Shown piece by piece: positions 1 through 10,292 of a DNA stretch of 10,292 bases. Under the pieces are notes generated by a model. The model was given only the letters and a program-made list of their open reading frames with translations. It made no database searches and was not told the origin of the DNA. The position numbers were made by a program, and so were the translations under genes. Source of the stretch: Gemmatimonadota bacterium (GTDB lineage Bacteria > Gemmatimonadota > Gemmatimonadetes > Palauibacterales > Palauibacteraceae); the NCBI GenBank assembly GCA_029288095.1, contig JARFPW010000153.1:1-10292 (forward strand), written 5' to 3'. Numbering within the stretch: the stretch's first letter is position 1; each line of letters begins with the position of its first letter.

Positions 1-58
<58 letters not shown>

Positions 59-126
59 CAAGCAGAAGACGGCATACGCGATATTCATTGCAGTCTCGTG
101 GGCTCGGAGATGTGTATAAGAGACAG
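59..126 (+). other. Illumina P7 / index / Nextera transposase adapter (contaminant)
   Basis: Bases 59-82 match the 24-base Illumina P7 oligo except at position 79, which is C where the oligo has A (CATACGCGAT instead of CATACGAGAT). On the read strand this is a T-to-G error, again fitting two-colour base calling. Bases 83-92 (ATTCATTGCA) sit where the 10-base i7 index belongs. Bases 93-126 match the Nextera read-2 adapter, ending in the 19-bp Tn5 mosaic end AGATGTGTATAAGAGACAG at 108-126. The Tn5 mosaic end here comes from library preparation and is not a natural transposon in the genome. Base 127 is the first insert base. Confidence 0.98.
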
Positions 127-242
127 CCTATGCCGAGGGCAAGAAGATCGGCTGGAAGGATGGGTTCAGGGCGATCTACTGCGTCCTCAAATACGGCATG
201 TTCCGGCGGGGTACGCGTCCGGCTCCAGCGACCACCGCTTGA
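127..242 (+). CDS. Glycosyltransferase family 2 protein, C-terminal fragment (5' truncated)
   Basis: The frame with codons from 129 is open from the first genomic base to a TGA at 240-242 and encodes about 38 residues. It begins YAEGKKIGWKDGFRAIYCVL and continues with KYGMFRRGT. The pattern EGKKIxWKDGxxAIxxxxKY resembles the end of family 2 glycosyltransferases of the dolichol-phosphate-mannose-synthase type. Those enzymes transfer a sugar from a nucleotide-sugar donor to lipid or envelope acceptors on the cytoplasmic face of the membrane. The catalytic GT-A domain lies beyond the contig end, so neither donor nor acceptor can be inferred. The stop codon lies 19 bases before the next start, which suggests the same operon. 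The other two forward frames in this stretch do not give a recognisable protein. The family call rests on a short tail motif recalled from related proteins. Confidence 0.6.
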
Positions 243-261
243 GTCTGTGAGAAGAGAGCGA

Positions 262-1161
262 ATGCTGCGCCCGATACTCCTTCTGTTTACCACGCTGGTC
301 CTGGCCACCGGGTGCAACGATGGACGCGACGGCGCGGTAGAACGGGGTGATCGGCTCCAGGCGCTGGGGTCGTTGGACGAGGCGATCGCCGAGTACAAAC
401 TGGCGCTCCGGCAGCGCGGAGAGGCCGCGGACGTGTTGGTCCGGCTCGGGAGCGCCTACGGGCGGCGAGGTCAGGTGGAAGCGGCACTGCAGTACTTCCG
501 CCGCACTCTGGAACAGGATTCGACCTACCGGGACGTCGTGGCCGTCGAACTGACCGAAGCCGCGCGCGTCGCACGGGACCAGGGTTCACCGGACAACATG
601 GCCAGGGCGCTGGAGATGGCGCAGCCTATGGGGACGGAGTTCCTGCCGCTCGATTTGAAGCTCGAACTGGCGGCGCACTACGTCGACCTGAGTGACTACG
701 GACGCGCGCTTCCGCTCTACTTGTCCGCGCTGGGGTCCGGCGAGACCGGGCCGGAGACATGGTTGGCGGCGGCTCGGGCATTTCAGGAAAGTGGCGGGTG
801 TCGCGAGGGCCTTGCGTATTTCACTCGCTACCTCGACAGTCCGGCAGCGCGCAGGGGAGCCGGTTCCGCCGCCCGGTGGCAGCACGGCCAGTGCCTGTTC
901 GAGGTGGCCGAGCAGGACAGGGCGGCCGGGAGGTCGTCGCAGGCACTGCGGAATCTGGATCTCCTGATCCGTCAGGGGGTTCCACGTACGCTGCTCGACC
1001 GGGCCCATTTCTCACGCGCTGAGATCCTGCGCCGAGTAGGGAATCTCGACGCGGCGCAGGCTGAGTATCAGATGGTCCTGGACCTCAATCCGGCTCTTAC
1101 CGGGCCGCTGGTTAGGGTGGCTCAGGAGAGAATCCGCGAAATCCGCTACGGGGAACCATAG
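262..1161 (+). CDS. Tetratricopeptide-repeat lipoprotein
   Basis: This encodes 299 aa from the ATG at 262. The reading frame stays open further upstream, but that part is translated adapter and the tail of the preceding gene, so the ATG at 262 is the credible start. A purine-rich GAAGAGAG lies just before it. Residues 1-18 form a lipoprotein signal peptide: MLRP, a hydrophobic ILLLFTTLVLA core, then LATGC with Cys18 as the predicted lipidated residue. The mature part contains several degenerate TPR units, for example GDRLQALGSLDEAIAEYKLAL at about residues 29-49, VRLGSAYGRRGQVEAALQYF and AEILRRVGNLDAAQAEYQMV near the C-terminus. TPR arrays act as protein-binding scaffolds. Being lipidated and directly before bamD, it may work at the inner face of the outer membrane, but the partner is unknown. 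The gap to bamD is six bases. Confidence 0.85.
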   Translation: MLRPILLLFTTLVLATGCNDGRDGAVERGDRLQALGSLDEAIAEYKLALRQRGEAADVLVRLGSAYGRRGQVEAALQYFRRTLEQDSTYRDVVAVELTEAARVARDQGSPDNMARALEMAQPMGTEFLPLDLKLELAAHYVDLSDYGRALPLYLSALGSGETGPETWLAAARAFQESGGCREGLAYFTRYLDSPAARRGAGSAARWQHGQCLFEVAEQDRAAGRSSQALRNLDLLIRQGVPRTLLDRAHFSRAEILRRVGNLDAAQAEYQMVLDLNPALTGPLVRVAQERIREIRYGEP

Positions 1162-1167
1162 AAAGCC

Positions 1168-1944
1168 GTGATAGAATCACCGGCCGGGCGATCCCGGTTT
1201 CGTAACTCACATCTCCTGCCGTTGCTGGCAGTCTCGATGTCCGTGGGGTGCAGCGTCGCGCTGCCTCCTCAAGACTCGACGCCCACGCAGCGGTACGAGT
1301 GGTCGAGGGACAGATACGACGCTGAGAAATTCGCGGACGCAATTCGTGGTTTTCGCGATCTTCTGTTCCGGGAGCCTCTGCATGCGACGTCTGACAGTGC
1401 ACGTTTCCTGCTTGCACACGCCTATCTGCAGACGAACCAGAACCTCCTGGCAGCGAACGAATTCCGCATGCTGGCAACCAGCCGGCCGAACAGCCCTGTA
1501 GCCGACGACGCCCAGCTCGGAATGTGCCGCTCGTACTGGCAGCTGTCTCCATCGATCGCCCGGGACCAGGAATTCACGCAGCGGACCATCGAGTCCTGTA
1601 CACGGCTCGTCGAGTTCTTCCCGCGCAGCGACCTGCTGTCTGAGGCTCGAACCATGATCCAGGCCGCACGCCAGAAGCTTGCAGCGAAGCAGGCCCGCGT
1701 GGGGTCCTGGTATTACGAGCGCAAGATCTACGAGTCATCGATCATCTACTTCGAATCGCTGATCCAGGAGTATCCGGAAGCGGATGTCGTCCCGTCGGTG
1801 CTGTACTCGCTTCACGACGCCTATTCGCAGGTCGGCTTTCGCGCCGAGGCAGATGCGGTCAAGCAACAACTCCTGACCCGGTTTCCGGAGAGTCCCGAAG
1901 CCAGGGCCTTCGGCGACGGCTCGTCGGACGCCGCTGGCGAATGA
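1168..1944 (+). CDS. bamD: Outer membrane protein assembly factor BamD (lipoprotein)
   Basis: This encodes 258 aa from a GTG start. BamD is a periplasmic lipoprotein of the BAM complex, which folds beta-barrel proteins into the outer membrane together with BamA. The N-terminus has a hydrophobic stretch (LLPLLAVSMS) ending in SVGC, so Cys28 is the likely lipidation site. The -3 residue is Ser rather than Leu, a weaker lipobox. The mature protein is built of BamD/YfiO-type TPRs: YDAEKFADAIRGFRDLLF, LLAHAYLQTNQNLLAANEF, the diagnostic long pair CRSYWQLSPSIARDQEFTQ, then GSWYYERKIYESSIIYFESL. Length fits the family (about 240-270 aa). No strong Shine-Dalgarno is visible before the GTG. The only downstream in-frame ATG near the N-terminus (1237) would remove the signal peptide. 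The stop overlaps the nadD start as ATGA, which suggests translational coupling. Confidence 0.9.
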   Translation: MIESPAGRSRFRNSHLLPLLAVSMSVGCSVALPPQDSTPTQRYEWSRDRYDAEKFADAIRGFRDLLFREPLHATSDSARFLLAHAYLQTNQNLLAANEFRMLATSRPNSPVADDAQLGMCRSYWQLSPSIARDQEFTQRTIESCTRLVEFFPRSDLLSEARTMIQAARQKLAAKQARVGSWYYERKIYESSIIYFESLIQEYPEADVVPSVLYSLHDAYSQVGFRAEADAVKQQLLTRFPESPEARAFGDGSSDAAGE

Positions 1945-2530
1945 CCGTATCCGGCCGGCTCGGCGTGTTTGGCGGAGCCTTCGACCCCGTTCACATCGGG
2001 CACCGCGTGGTGGCGCTGGACGTATGCGAGCGACTCGGACTCGAGAGATTGCTCGTCGTCCCCGCCGCCCGACCGCCACACCGAGACACCATCTTCCCAG
2101 CCAATGTCCGGTTGGGACTGGTCCGGCGAGCATTCGCACGGGATCCCAATATTGAAGTGAGGGATATCGAGTACGAGACCGATGATGTCTCGTTCACGGT
2201 CGATACGCTTCGTCGTATCAAGTCTGAAGAAGCAGCCGATGATTTGTGGCTCGTTATCGGTTCCGACCAGTACGCGGTCTTCGAAACGTGGCACCAGCCT
2301 TTGCAGATCCTCGAACTCGCGCGGCTGGCGGTAATGCGGAGAGGAACGGATCCGATCAAGCCGGACTCCCGCTTTCCGTTCGAGGCCGTGGAGGTGACGC
2401 GCATCGACGTGTCGGCACAAAGGATCCGGCAACGGCTCGCTGCCGGTGAATCCATCCGATACCTGGTGCCGGACTCGGTCCGCGCCGACGTAGAAGCTGA
2501 AGCTGAACAGCTGATGGGACATATAGAGGT

Positions 2531-2537
<7 letters not shown>
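1941..2537 (+). CDS. nadD: Nicotinate-nucleotide adenylyltransferase NadD
   Basis: This encodes 198 aa. NadD is a cytoplasmic enzyme that joins nicotinate mononucleotide and ATP to give nicotinate adenine dinucleotide and pyrophosphate, the penultimate step of NAD synthesis. The nucleotidyltransferase signature GGAFDPVHIGH is at residues 11-21, with the HxGH histidines at 18 and 21. VIGSDQYAVFETWHQP (105-120) matches the substrate-binding segment of the family (GxD...W). The second ATP motif, usually S-x-T-x-I-R, appears as SAQRIR at 158-163, so Thr is replaced by Gln. The C-terminal SIRYLVPDSV is typical. The start at 1941 overlaps the bamD stop by four bases, and the end overlaps secA by seven bases. 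Length is normal for the family. Confidence 0.93.
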
Positions 2538-5800
<3,263 letters not shown>

Positions 5801-5867
5801 CCGAATCGGATCGGCAGAGTCCAATTCCTTGCCCCGGTCGGTGCCGGGACCGATCTTCCGCCGAACG

Positions 5868-8141
5868 ATGAACCAGCCACCGGAATCGCTCTTCCAGCGA
5901 CTGCGTCAGCGACACCTTTTTCAGGTGCTCCTGCTGTATTGCGGTCTAGGGTTCGGCCTGGTGGAAGCGGCAGGATTCGTCGTCGACAACTACGGCCTGT
6001 CACGCAAGGTCCTCGATGTGACCCTGTTTCTCCTGGCCTTAGGCCTCCCAGCCGCAGCCACTATCGCATGGTTTCACGGGGATAAGGGGCACCAGCGAGT
6101 ACGGCGGGGCGAAGCGGCCATCCTGGCTGTGCTAGTGGTGATAGCCGGTATCGGAACGTTTCGAATCGGCACGGCTGAGACTCAACCGGACCGTGTCCTT
6201 ACCGCGGTGCTCGATCTGGGCGCGAACTCCGTGGCCGTCATGCCGTTCAGCAGCCGTCTCAACGACCCCGAGTTGGAGTGGCTGAGTGCCGGAGCCTCGG
6301 AACTGCTAACCACCGGATTGGCGGGACTGTCGTCCATCCGGGTCGTATCCGGTCAGCGCCTGTACGATCTCCTGCGCCAGGAGGGCCGGGAGAACGCGAC
6401 CGAGATTCCCGCGGAGCTTGCGACCAGGCTGACGCGACGGGCGGGAGCTCGATTCATGATCGACGGATCGGTTCTGGGCCGCCGGGGGGATCTGGTTATG
6501 ACGGCCGATCTCGTGAACGTCGAGACCGGGGACGTCGAGGCCTCGTCACGCGCGCGCGGGGCCGACGTGTTCGCCCTGGTGGACAGCCTGGCCGCAGATC
6601 TGTCCGCGCAGATCGCCGGGGCTCCCGTTGAGCCGACCGAGATGACGTCTGTGGCGTCGTTCACTACGCGCCATCCTGAAGCGTACCGGGAGTACATGCT
6701 TGCCTTACAGGCGGAGCGTCGGTTCCATCGTTCGGAGGCGCTCGAGCACCTGCAGCGAGCCGTCGAGATCGACTCGACCTTCGCGCTCGCCTATATACGG
6801 CTCTCCGGAATCGCATTCGACAACGCGCAGATATCTCTTGGCGTGGAGGCATTGGAGAACGCACGCGTCTATCGGGATGAGGCTCCCGAGAGAGACCAGC
6901 TATACCTGGATGCCATACTAGCCAACGCCATCGATGGCGACGCCGATGAGGCGCGACTCATCCTCACGGACCTGGTCGAGCGCTACCCGGATGACAAGCA
7001 GGCCCGTGCGTCCCTGCTGGGCTTCTACCGCGGGCAGAGTGAAGAGCGTGGCAGGTTACTCGAAGAGGCCATTCTGTACGACCCGCTGGATGGGCACGCC
7101 CACAACGAGCTCGCCTACTTCCGCGCACGGGAGGGAGACTTCGGTGCGGCCGATTCTCTGATCCAGCGATACGTCGAGCTGGAACCGAACGAACCTAACC
7201 CGCTGGATTCGCGCGGCGAGATCCTGATGATGGCGGGCCGTCATGAGGAAGCAAGGGGCGCTTTTCGCGCCGCCCTGGCCATGCAGTCGGACTTCAGTTT
7301 TGCGATCGAACACCTGGCCGACTCATGGGCTGCCGAAGGAAGATTCGCCGAGGGTGGCAGCGAGATCGAACAGTTCATCCGGGACTCGGACCCGAACGCG
7401 GCCCTTGTGGCGTACACTGCCCTCGCGATCCTGCGTACGTACGAGGGCGACCTGTCGAGTGCCCTGCGGGCGCTGGAAACTGCCAGCCAGCGAGCCACCG
7501 AACTGGAGGCGCCCGGCGCCCGTAACGCGGCTCTTCAATCACAGCTTCCATTTCTGGTGGCAATCCAGGACTGGGATCGACTGGCCGATCGAGCGGCAGA
7601 CCTCACAGCGTCTGATCCGCTGAATCCTTTTCCGCCGATCGCCTGGATGTTGGGATTGAGCGAGCAGGGTCGGTTCGAAGAGGCACAGCGTTATGCCGGG
7701 TTGATGCGGTCCGCATTGGATACGGTGCCTGCGCTCGCCAACTTCCGGCCCATCCTCGAGGCGATGCTGACGCGAGAAACGTCGTTCTTTCGCGGGGAGT
7801 TCGAAACAGCGGCGGCCGCCGGTGCGGAGTCACGTTCGCTCGGTGGGTTGCCGGAGCTAGGGAGCTTCGCTGAGGTTCGGTCCCTGCTGGCACTCGGCCG
7901 ATACGAGGAGGCTCTGGAACAGGCTCGGCGCACCGGGACGTTCGACGGACCGGCGCAAGTGCTCATCAACAAGCAGCGTCTCTATTTCGTCGCGCGGGCC
8001 CAAGAGGGACTGGCGGATACGACCAATGCGATCGCGAGCTACGAGAGCCTGCTTACCGCCGGTTGGTCGGGAGCCGTGGACAGCATCCCGAACCTGTCGG
8101 ATGCCGAACGGCGTCTGGCGGCGCTGAAGGCCGCCGAATAG
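5868..8141 (+). CDS. Membrane-anchored TolB-like (FlgO-type) domain and TPR protein
   Basis: This encodes 757 aa from the ATG at 5868. The frame is open back to 5625 inside secA, but that part is an out-of-frame reading of the secA linker and has no family resemblance. The N-terminus SLFQRLRQRHLFQVLLLYCG resembles the ELKRRNVFRV...Y module found before TPR proteins in several phyla. Predicted membrane segments are at about 17-38, 48-69 and 83-100. Residues about 120-250 form a TolB-N-terminal-like domain: VAVMPFSS (122-129), DPELEWLSAGASELLTTGL, IRVVSGQRLYDLL, ARFMIDGSVLGRRGDLVMTADLVN. The rest, from about 270, is a long TPR array, for example EALEHLQRAVEIDSTFALAY. In relatives this cassette is often fused to an adenylate cyclase, kinase or winged-helix DNA-binding domain. 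Here no catalytic or DNA-binding domain is visible. The role is probably scaffolding or sensing at the inner membrane, with no substrate known. It starts 67 bases after secA with no clear ribosome-binding site. Confidence 0.82.
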   Translation: MNQPPESLFQRLRQRHLFQVLLLYCGLGFGLVEAAGFVVDNYGLSRKVLDVTLFLLALGLPAAATIAWFHGDKGHQRVRRGEAAILAVLVVIAGIGTFRIGTAETQPDRVLTAVLDLGANSVAVMPFSSRLNDPELEWLSAGASELLTTGLAGLSSIRVVSGQRLYDLLRQEGRENATEIPAELATRLTRRAGARFMIDGSVLGRRGDLVMTADLVNVETGDVEASSRARGADVFALVDSLAADLSAQIAGAPVEPTEMTSVASFTTRHPEAYREYMLALQAERRFHRSEALEHLQRAVEIDSTFALAYIRLSGIAFDNAQISLGVEALENARVYRDEAPERDQLYLDAILANAIDGDADEARLILTDLVERYPDDKQARASLLGFYRGQSEERGRLLEEAILYDPLDGHAHNELAYFRAREGDFGAADSLIQRYVELEPNEPNPLDSRGEILMMAGRHEEARGAFRAALAMQSDFSFAIEHLADSWAAEGRFAEGGSEIEQFIRDSDPNAALVAYTALAILRTYEGDLSSALRALETASQRATELEAPGARNAALQSQLPFLVAIQDWDRLADRAADLTASDPLNPFPPIAWMLGLSEQGRFEEAQRYAGLMRSALDTVPALANFRPILEAMLTRETSFFRGEFETAAAAGAESRSLGGLPELGSFAEVRSLLALGRYEEALEQARRTGTFDGPAQVLINKQRLYFVARAQEGLADTTNAIASYESLLTAGWSGAVDSIPNLSDAERRLAALKAAE

Positions 8142-8166
8142 GTCGAAGCATGCACGATTAGCGATC

Positions 8167-8170
8167 GGAG
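8167..8170 (+). promoter_or_regulatory. Ribosome binding site for the propeller protein
   Basis: GGAG lies six bases before the ATG at 8177. It is the clearest Shine-Dalgarno sequence in the window and supports that start over the in-frame alternatives. The 35-base gap to the previous gene holds nothing else I can recognise. Confidence 0.6.
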
Positions 8171-8176
8171 ACTGGG

Positions 8177-10204
8177 ATGAGGAATGGGTGCATACGAGTC
8201 GGCATCGCGATGCTGGTGTTCGTCGTGTCAGGAATCGGAAGTGAGCTCGGGGCCCAGGAATCGGTCGACAATCCGGATGCGCGCGTGGCGTCCGTGGTGG
8301 CCAGTTCGGACTCAGTCGCCGTAGCGGTCGGGGAACGCGCGCCGTTGACGTTTACCGCCCTGGACGCCGAAGGGAATCCAGTCCCTGACGCTTACATCGG
8401 CGTCTATATCGGCGGAGCCGAGGCCGGATACGACAAGGACCATGGCGAGGTTGTCGGACTCGCACCCGGCGTGACCAGCGTGACGGTCAGGGTTCGGCTG
8501 CCCAACGACCGGGCGATCGGTTTCGCGGATACGTATGGGGGCGCGAAGATCGTCGTCACGCAGGCGCTCACCACGGACATCGAGTTAGTTTCGCTGCCCC
8601 GACGCTACTACGCCGGTGTGTCCTACCGCATCGAGGCACGCTCCCTGGCATCAGGGCATGAGCTCGAGGGCGCAGAGGTTCAGTGGAGCTCGTCGACCAC
8701 CGACGTCGTTGATGTATGGCCTGGAGGGATCCTAGCGGCCCGGCAGCCGGGTGCGGCCACGGTGAGCGTCGAATCCGTAGAGTCGGGGATCGCGCGCAGC
8801 CAGATCGAGCTGCGCGTTCTGCCGAACCCGGTCATGAGCGTCGGGTTCAAGTCCGCGCCGGCGACCGGCAGGGTCGGCGACATCGTGCGGCTCGAAGCTG
8901 ACGTCCTCGACGCCCACCGCGACGCCGTTGCGGACGCTCCGGTCACCTGGTCGGTCGCGAACCTCGACGGACAGCCGTTCGACGCGATGTGGCACGAGTC
9001 CGAGGAGGCCCACGTGGCGGCCTTTGTCCCGAACGAACCGGGCCGCTACCGAATCACCGCGACTGTCGGGTCGAACCGGGCGCACACGGAGCTCTCGGTT
9101 GCCTCGCGACCCGCACGGCGAAGCATTCAGCGAATCGCACATGGTGTGGCTCCTATGGGCCAGGCCACGACCGACCTGTGGGTGTTCCCGGGACTCGACG
9201 GGCGCGACTACGTATACACGGGGACGTACCACGGCAACTTGATGTACGCGTGGGACGTGACGGATCCGGCGACTCCGACGATCGTCGATTCCGTCAGCTT
9301 CGACGGCCGTCGGGTGAACGACGTGAAGATCAACTCGGCGCGCACGATCGCGATCGTCACGAGCGAGCATGCGGCGAATCGGCGCGACGGGCTCACCGTG
9401 CTCGACATCTCCGACCCGGCGCATCCAACCCGCCTGTCGCATTACAGCGAGGGTCTGACGGGGGGCGTCCATAACACCTGGATCGTCGGCGACCTGGTAT
9501 ACGCGGTTCACTATGGCACCCGTGCGCTCCACATCATCGATATCTCCGACCCGGAATCGCCCGCCGAAGTAGGCCGTTGGCAGCTGGACAATGCCGATCG
9601 GTTCCTGCACGACGTGATGATCCAGGACGGTCTGGCGTATCTCAGCTACTGGAATGACGGGGTGGTCATCCTCGACGTCGGAAACGGAGTCCGAGGAGGA
9701 ACACCGACCCAGCCTCAGCTGGTGTCCCAGCTCGCCTATCGCTACAGGCTGGGCGACGAAGCTTACGGCAACACGCACCACGCAATCCGCTACGGGAACT
9801 ACGTATTCACCGGCGACGAGATCTTCGGATGTGCGGAGTGCACGAACGGCCCGCGCGGCTACGTCCACGCAATCGACGTCAGCGACATCGAACATCCGCG
9901 GGAGGTCGCGTTCTATCGCGTGCCCGAGGCGGGTGCGCACAACATCTGGGCGGAAGACGACAAGCTGTTCATCGGCTACTACCAGGCAGGACTCCGCGTA
10001 GTGGATATATCCGGCGAGCTACGCGGCGACCTGTATCGCCAGGGAAGGGAAGTCGCCTCGTTCATGACCGAGGATGCCTCGGGGACGGTGCCGAACGCTA
10101 CGAACACCTGGGGTGCGCAGCCGTACAAGGGGCTGATCTATGCTTCGGACGGGGCGTCCGGGCTCTGGATCACGCGCATGGACGGTCCGGCCCTGATCCC
10201 CTAG
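8177..10204 (+). CDS. Secreted Ig-like domain and LVIVD-repeat beta-propeller protein
   Basis: This encodes 675 aa. An N-terminal signal peptide (MRNGCIRVGIAMLVFVVSG, cleavage probably near Gly-Ala-Gln at about 25-27) sends it out of the cytoplasm. Three Ig-like/BIG2-type beta domains follow at about 38-130, 131-216 (with GGILAARQPGAATVSV, typical of BIG2) and 217-308. The C-terminal half, about 330-672, is built of seven repeated units resembling LVIVD repeats: WDVTDPATPTIV, LTVLDISDPAHPTRL, HIIDISDPESPAEVGRW, VVILDVGNG, VHAIDVSDIEHPREV, LRVVDISGELRG and SGLWITRM. These predict a seven-bladed beta-propeller. Units 3, 4, 5 and 6 start with a His (432, 478, 534/535, 588), in three cases followed by Asn or Asp. 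A CAEC motif sits at 552-555 in unit 5. The function of LVIVD proteins is unknown; a surface binding role is plausible. The gene lies 35 bases after the TPR membrane-protein gene and may be in the same transcript. Confidence 0.85.
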   Translation: MRNGCIRVGIAMLVFVVSGIGSELGAQESVDNPDARVASVVASSDSVAVAVGERAPLTFTALDAEGNPVPDAYIGVYIGGAEAGYDKDHGEVVGLAPGVTSVTVRVRLPNDRAIGFADTYGGAKIVVTQALTTDIELVSLPRRYYAGVSYRIEARSLASGHELEGAEVQWSSSTTDVVDVWPGGILAARQPGAATVSVESVESGIARSQIELRVLPNPVMSVGFKSAPATGRVGDIVRLEADVLDAHRDAVADAPVTWSVANLDGQPFDAMWHESEEAHVAAFVPNEPGRYRITATVGSNRAHTELSVASRPARRSIQRIAHGVAPMGQATTDLWVFPGLDGRDYVYTGTYHGNLMYAWDVTDPATPTIVDSVSFDGRRVNDVKINSARTIAIVTSEHAANRRDGLTVLDISDPAHPTRLSHYSEGLTGGVHNTWIVGDLVYAVHYGTRALHIIDISDPESPAEVGRWQLDNADRFLHDVMIQDGLAYLSYWNDGVVILDVGNGVRGGTPTQPQLVSQLAYRYRLGDEAYGNTHHAIRYGNYVFTGDEIFGCAECTNGPRGYVHAIDVSDIEHPREVAFYRVPEAGAHNIWAEDDKLFIGYYQAGLRVVDISGELRGDLYRQGREVASFMTEDASGTVPNATNTWGAQPYKGLIYASDGASGLWITRMDGPALIP

Positions 10205-10290
10205 GGAAGGGCCTCCCGGGCGAGCCGGAGCGCCTCAGCCAGGTTTCCGTAGCGCTCGTCTGCACCTGAGTCGGCCGACGGGGCGGGTTC
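10201..10290 (-). CDS. Possible C-terminus of a convergent minus-strand gene (partial)
   Basis: On the minus strand a frame enters from the window edge and runs 29 codons to a TAG at 10203-10201. The last residues, DERYGNLAEALRLAREALP, look like a natural amphipathic C-terminal helix. If the gene is real, its stop shares the palindromic CTAG at 10201-10204 with the stop of the plus-strand propeller gene, a tail-to-tail arrangement. The fragment is too short to assign a family. A second minus-strand frame is also open here but reads as low-complexity Arg/Pro-rich protein. Confidence 0.4.
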   Translation of the reverse strand, partial: EPAPSADSGADERYGNLAEALRLAREALP

Positions 10291-10292
10291 CC

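Noticed and set aside
108..126. Tn5 mosaic end, as evidence of a natural transposon
   Set aside because: It is embedded in a complete Nextera adapter with P7 and index, so it comes from library preparation.
2490..2530. A SecM-like regulatory leader before secA
   Set aside because: The region upstream of secA is the coding end of nadD, with no separate small gene or arrest motif.
5836..5855. Stem-loop between secA and the next gene (TCGGT/ACCGA core, loop GCCGGG)
   Set aside because: The stem is about 7 bp including one G-T wobble and has no following T-run, so it does not make a convincing intrinsic terminator. Such short inverted repeats are common in GC-rich DNA.
8732..9940. 402-codon open frame on the minus strand opposite the propeller gene
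   Set aside because: It is Arg/Val/Asp-rich with no recognisable domain. The plus-strand frame has a signal peptide, a ribosome binding site and clear repeats.
10204..10216. Small GGGA...TCCC inverted repeat after the propeller gene stop
   Set aside because: The arms are only four bases with no T-tract, and the repeat may lie inside a minus-strand coding region.

Overview
The window is high-GC bacterial DNA read from the very end of a contig. Bases 1-126 are not genomic. They are a 54-base poly-C run, four T, an Illumina P7 sequence, a 10-base index and the Nextera transposase adapter ending in the 19-bp mosaic end. Genomic sequence starts at 127. The organism is probably a Gram-negative, diderm, GC-rich bacterium. 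I lean towards Gemmatimonadota or a close relative because of three things: BamD with lipoproteins, an unusually long SecA, and the pairing of a TolB-like/TPR membrane protein with a secreted Ig/LVIVD-propeller protein. That assignment is inference.

Layout, all on the plus strand apart from one possible fragment: 127-242, C-terminal end of a glycosyltransferase family 2 protein; 262-1161, TPR lipoprotein; 1168-1944, bamD; 1941-2537, nadD; 2531-5800, secA; 5868-8141, membrane-anchored TolB-like/TPR protein; 8177-10204, secreted Ig-like plus seven-blade LVIVD-type propeller protein; 10201-10290, possible C-terminus of a convergent minus-strand gene. No stretch above 300 bases lacks a gene, and I saw no tRNA, rRNA, CRISPR array or insertion sequence.

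The first five genes look like one transcription unit: gaps are 19 and 6 bases, then overlaps of 4 and 7 bases. The unit combines envelope biogenesis (SecA drives export, BamD belongs to the outer-membrane beta-barrel insertion machine, and there is a TPR lipoprotein and a glycosyltransferase) with NAD synthesis (NadD). The two genes after secA are separated by 67 and 35 bases and may be co-transcribed or independent. Their proteins act in the membrane and outside the cytoplasm.

I did not find a clearly new multi-gene system. The points most worth a second look are the adapter artefact and the false protein N-terminus it creates, a four-cysteine insertion in the SecA motor, and the His-Asn/His-Asp signature at the start of successive blades of the propeller protein.
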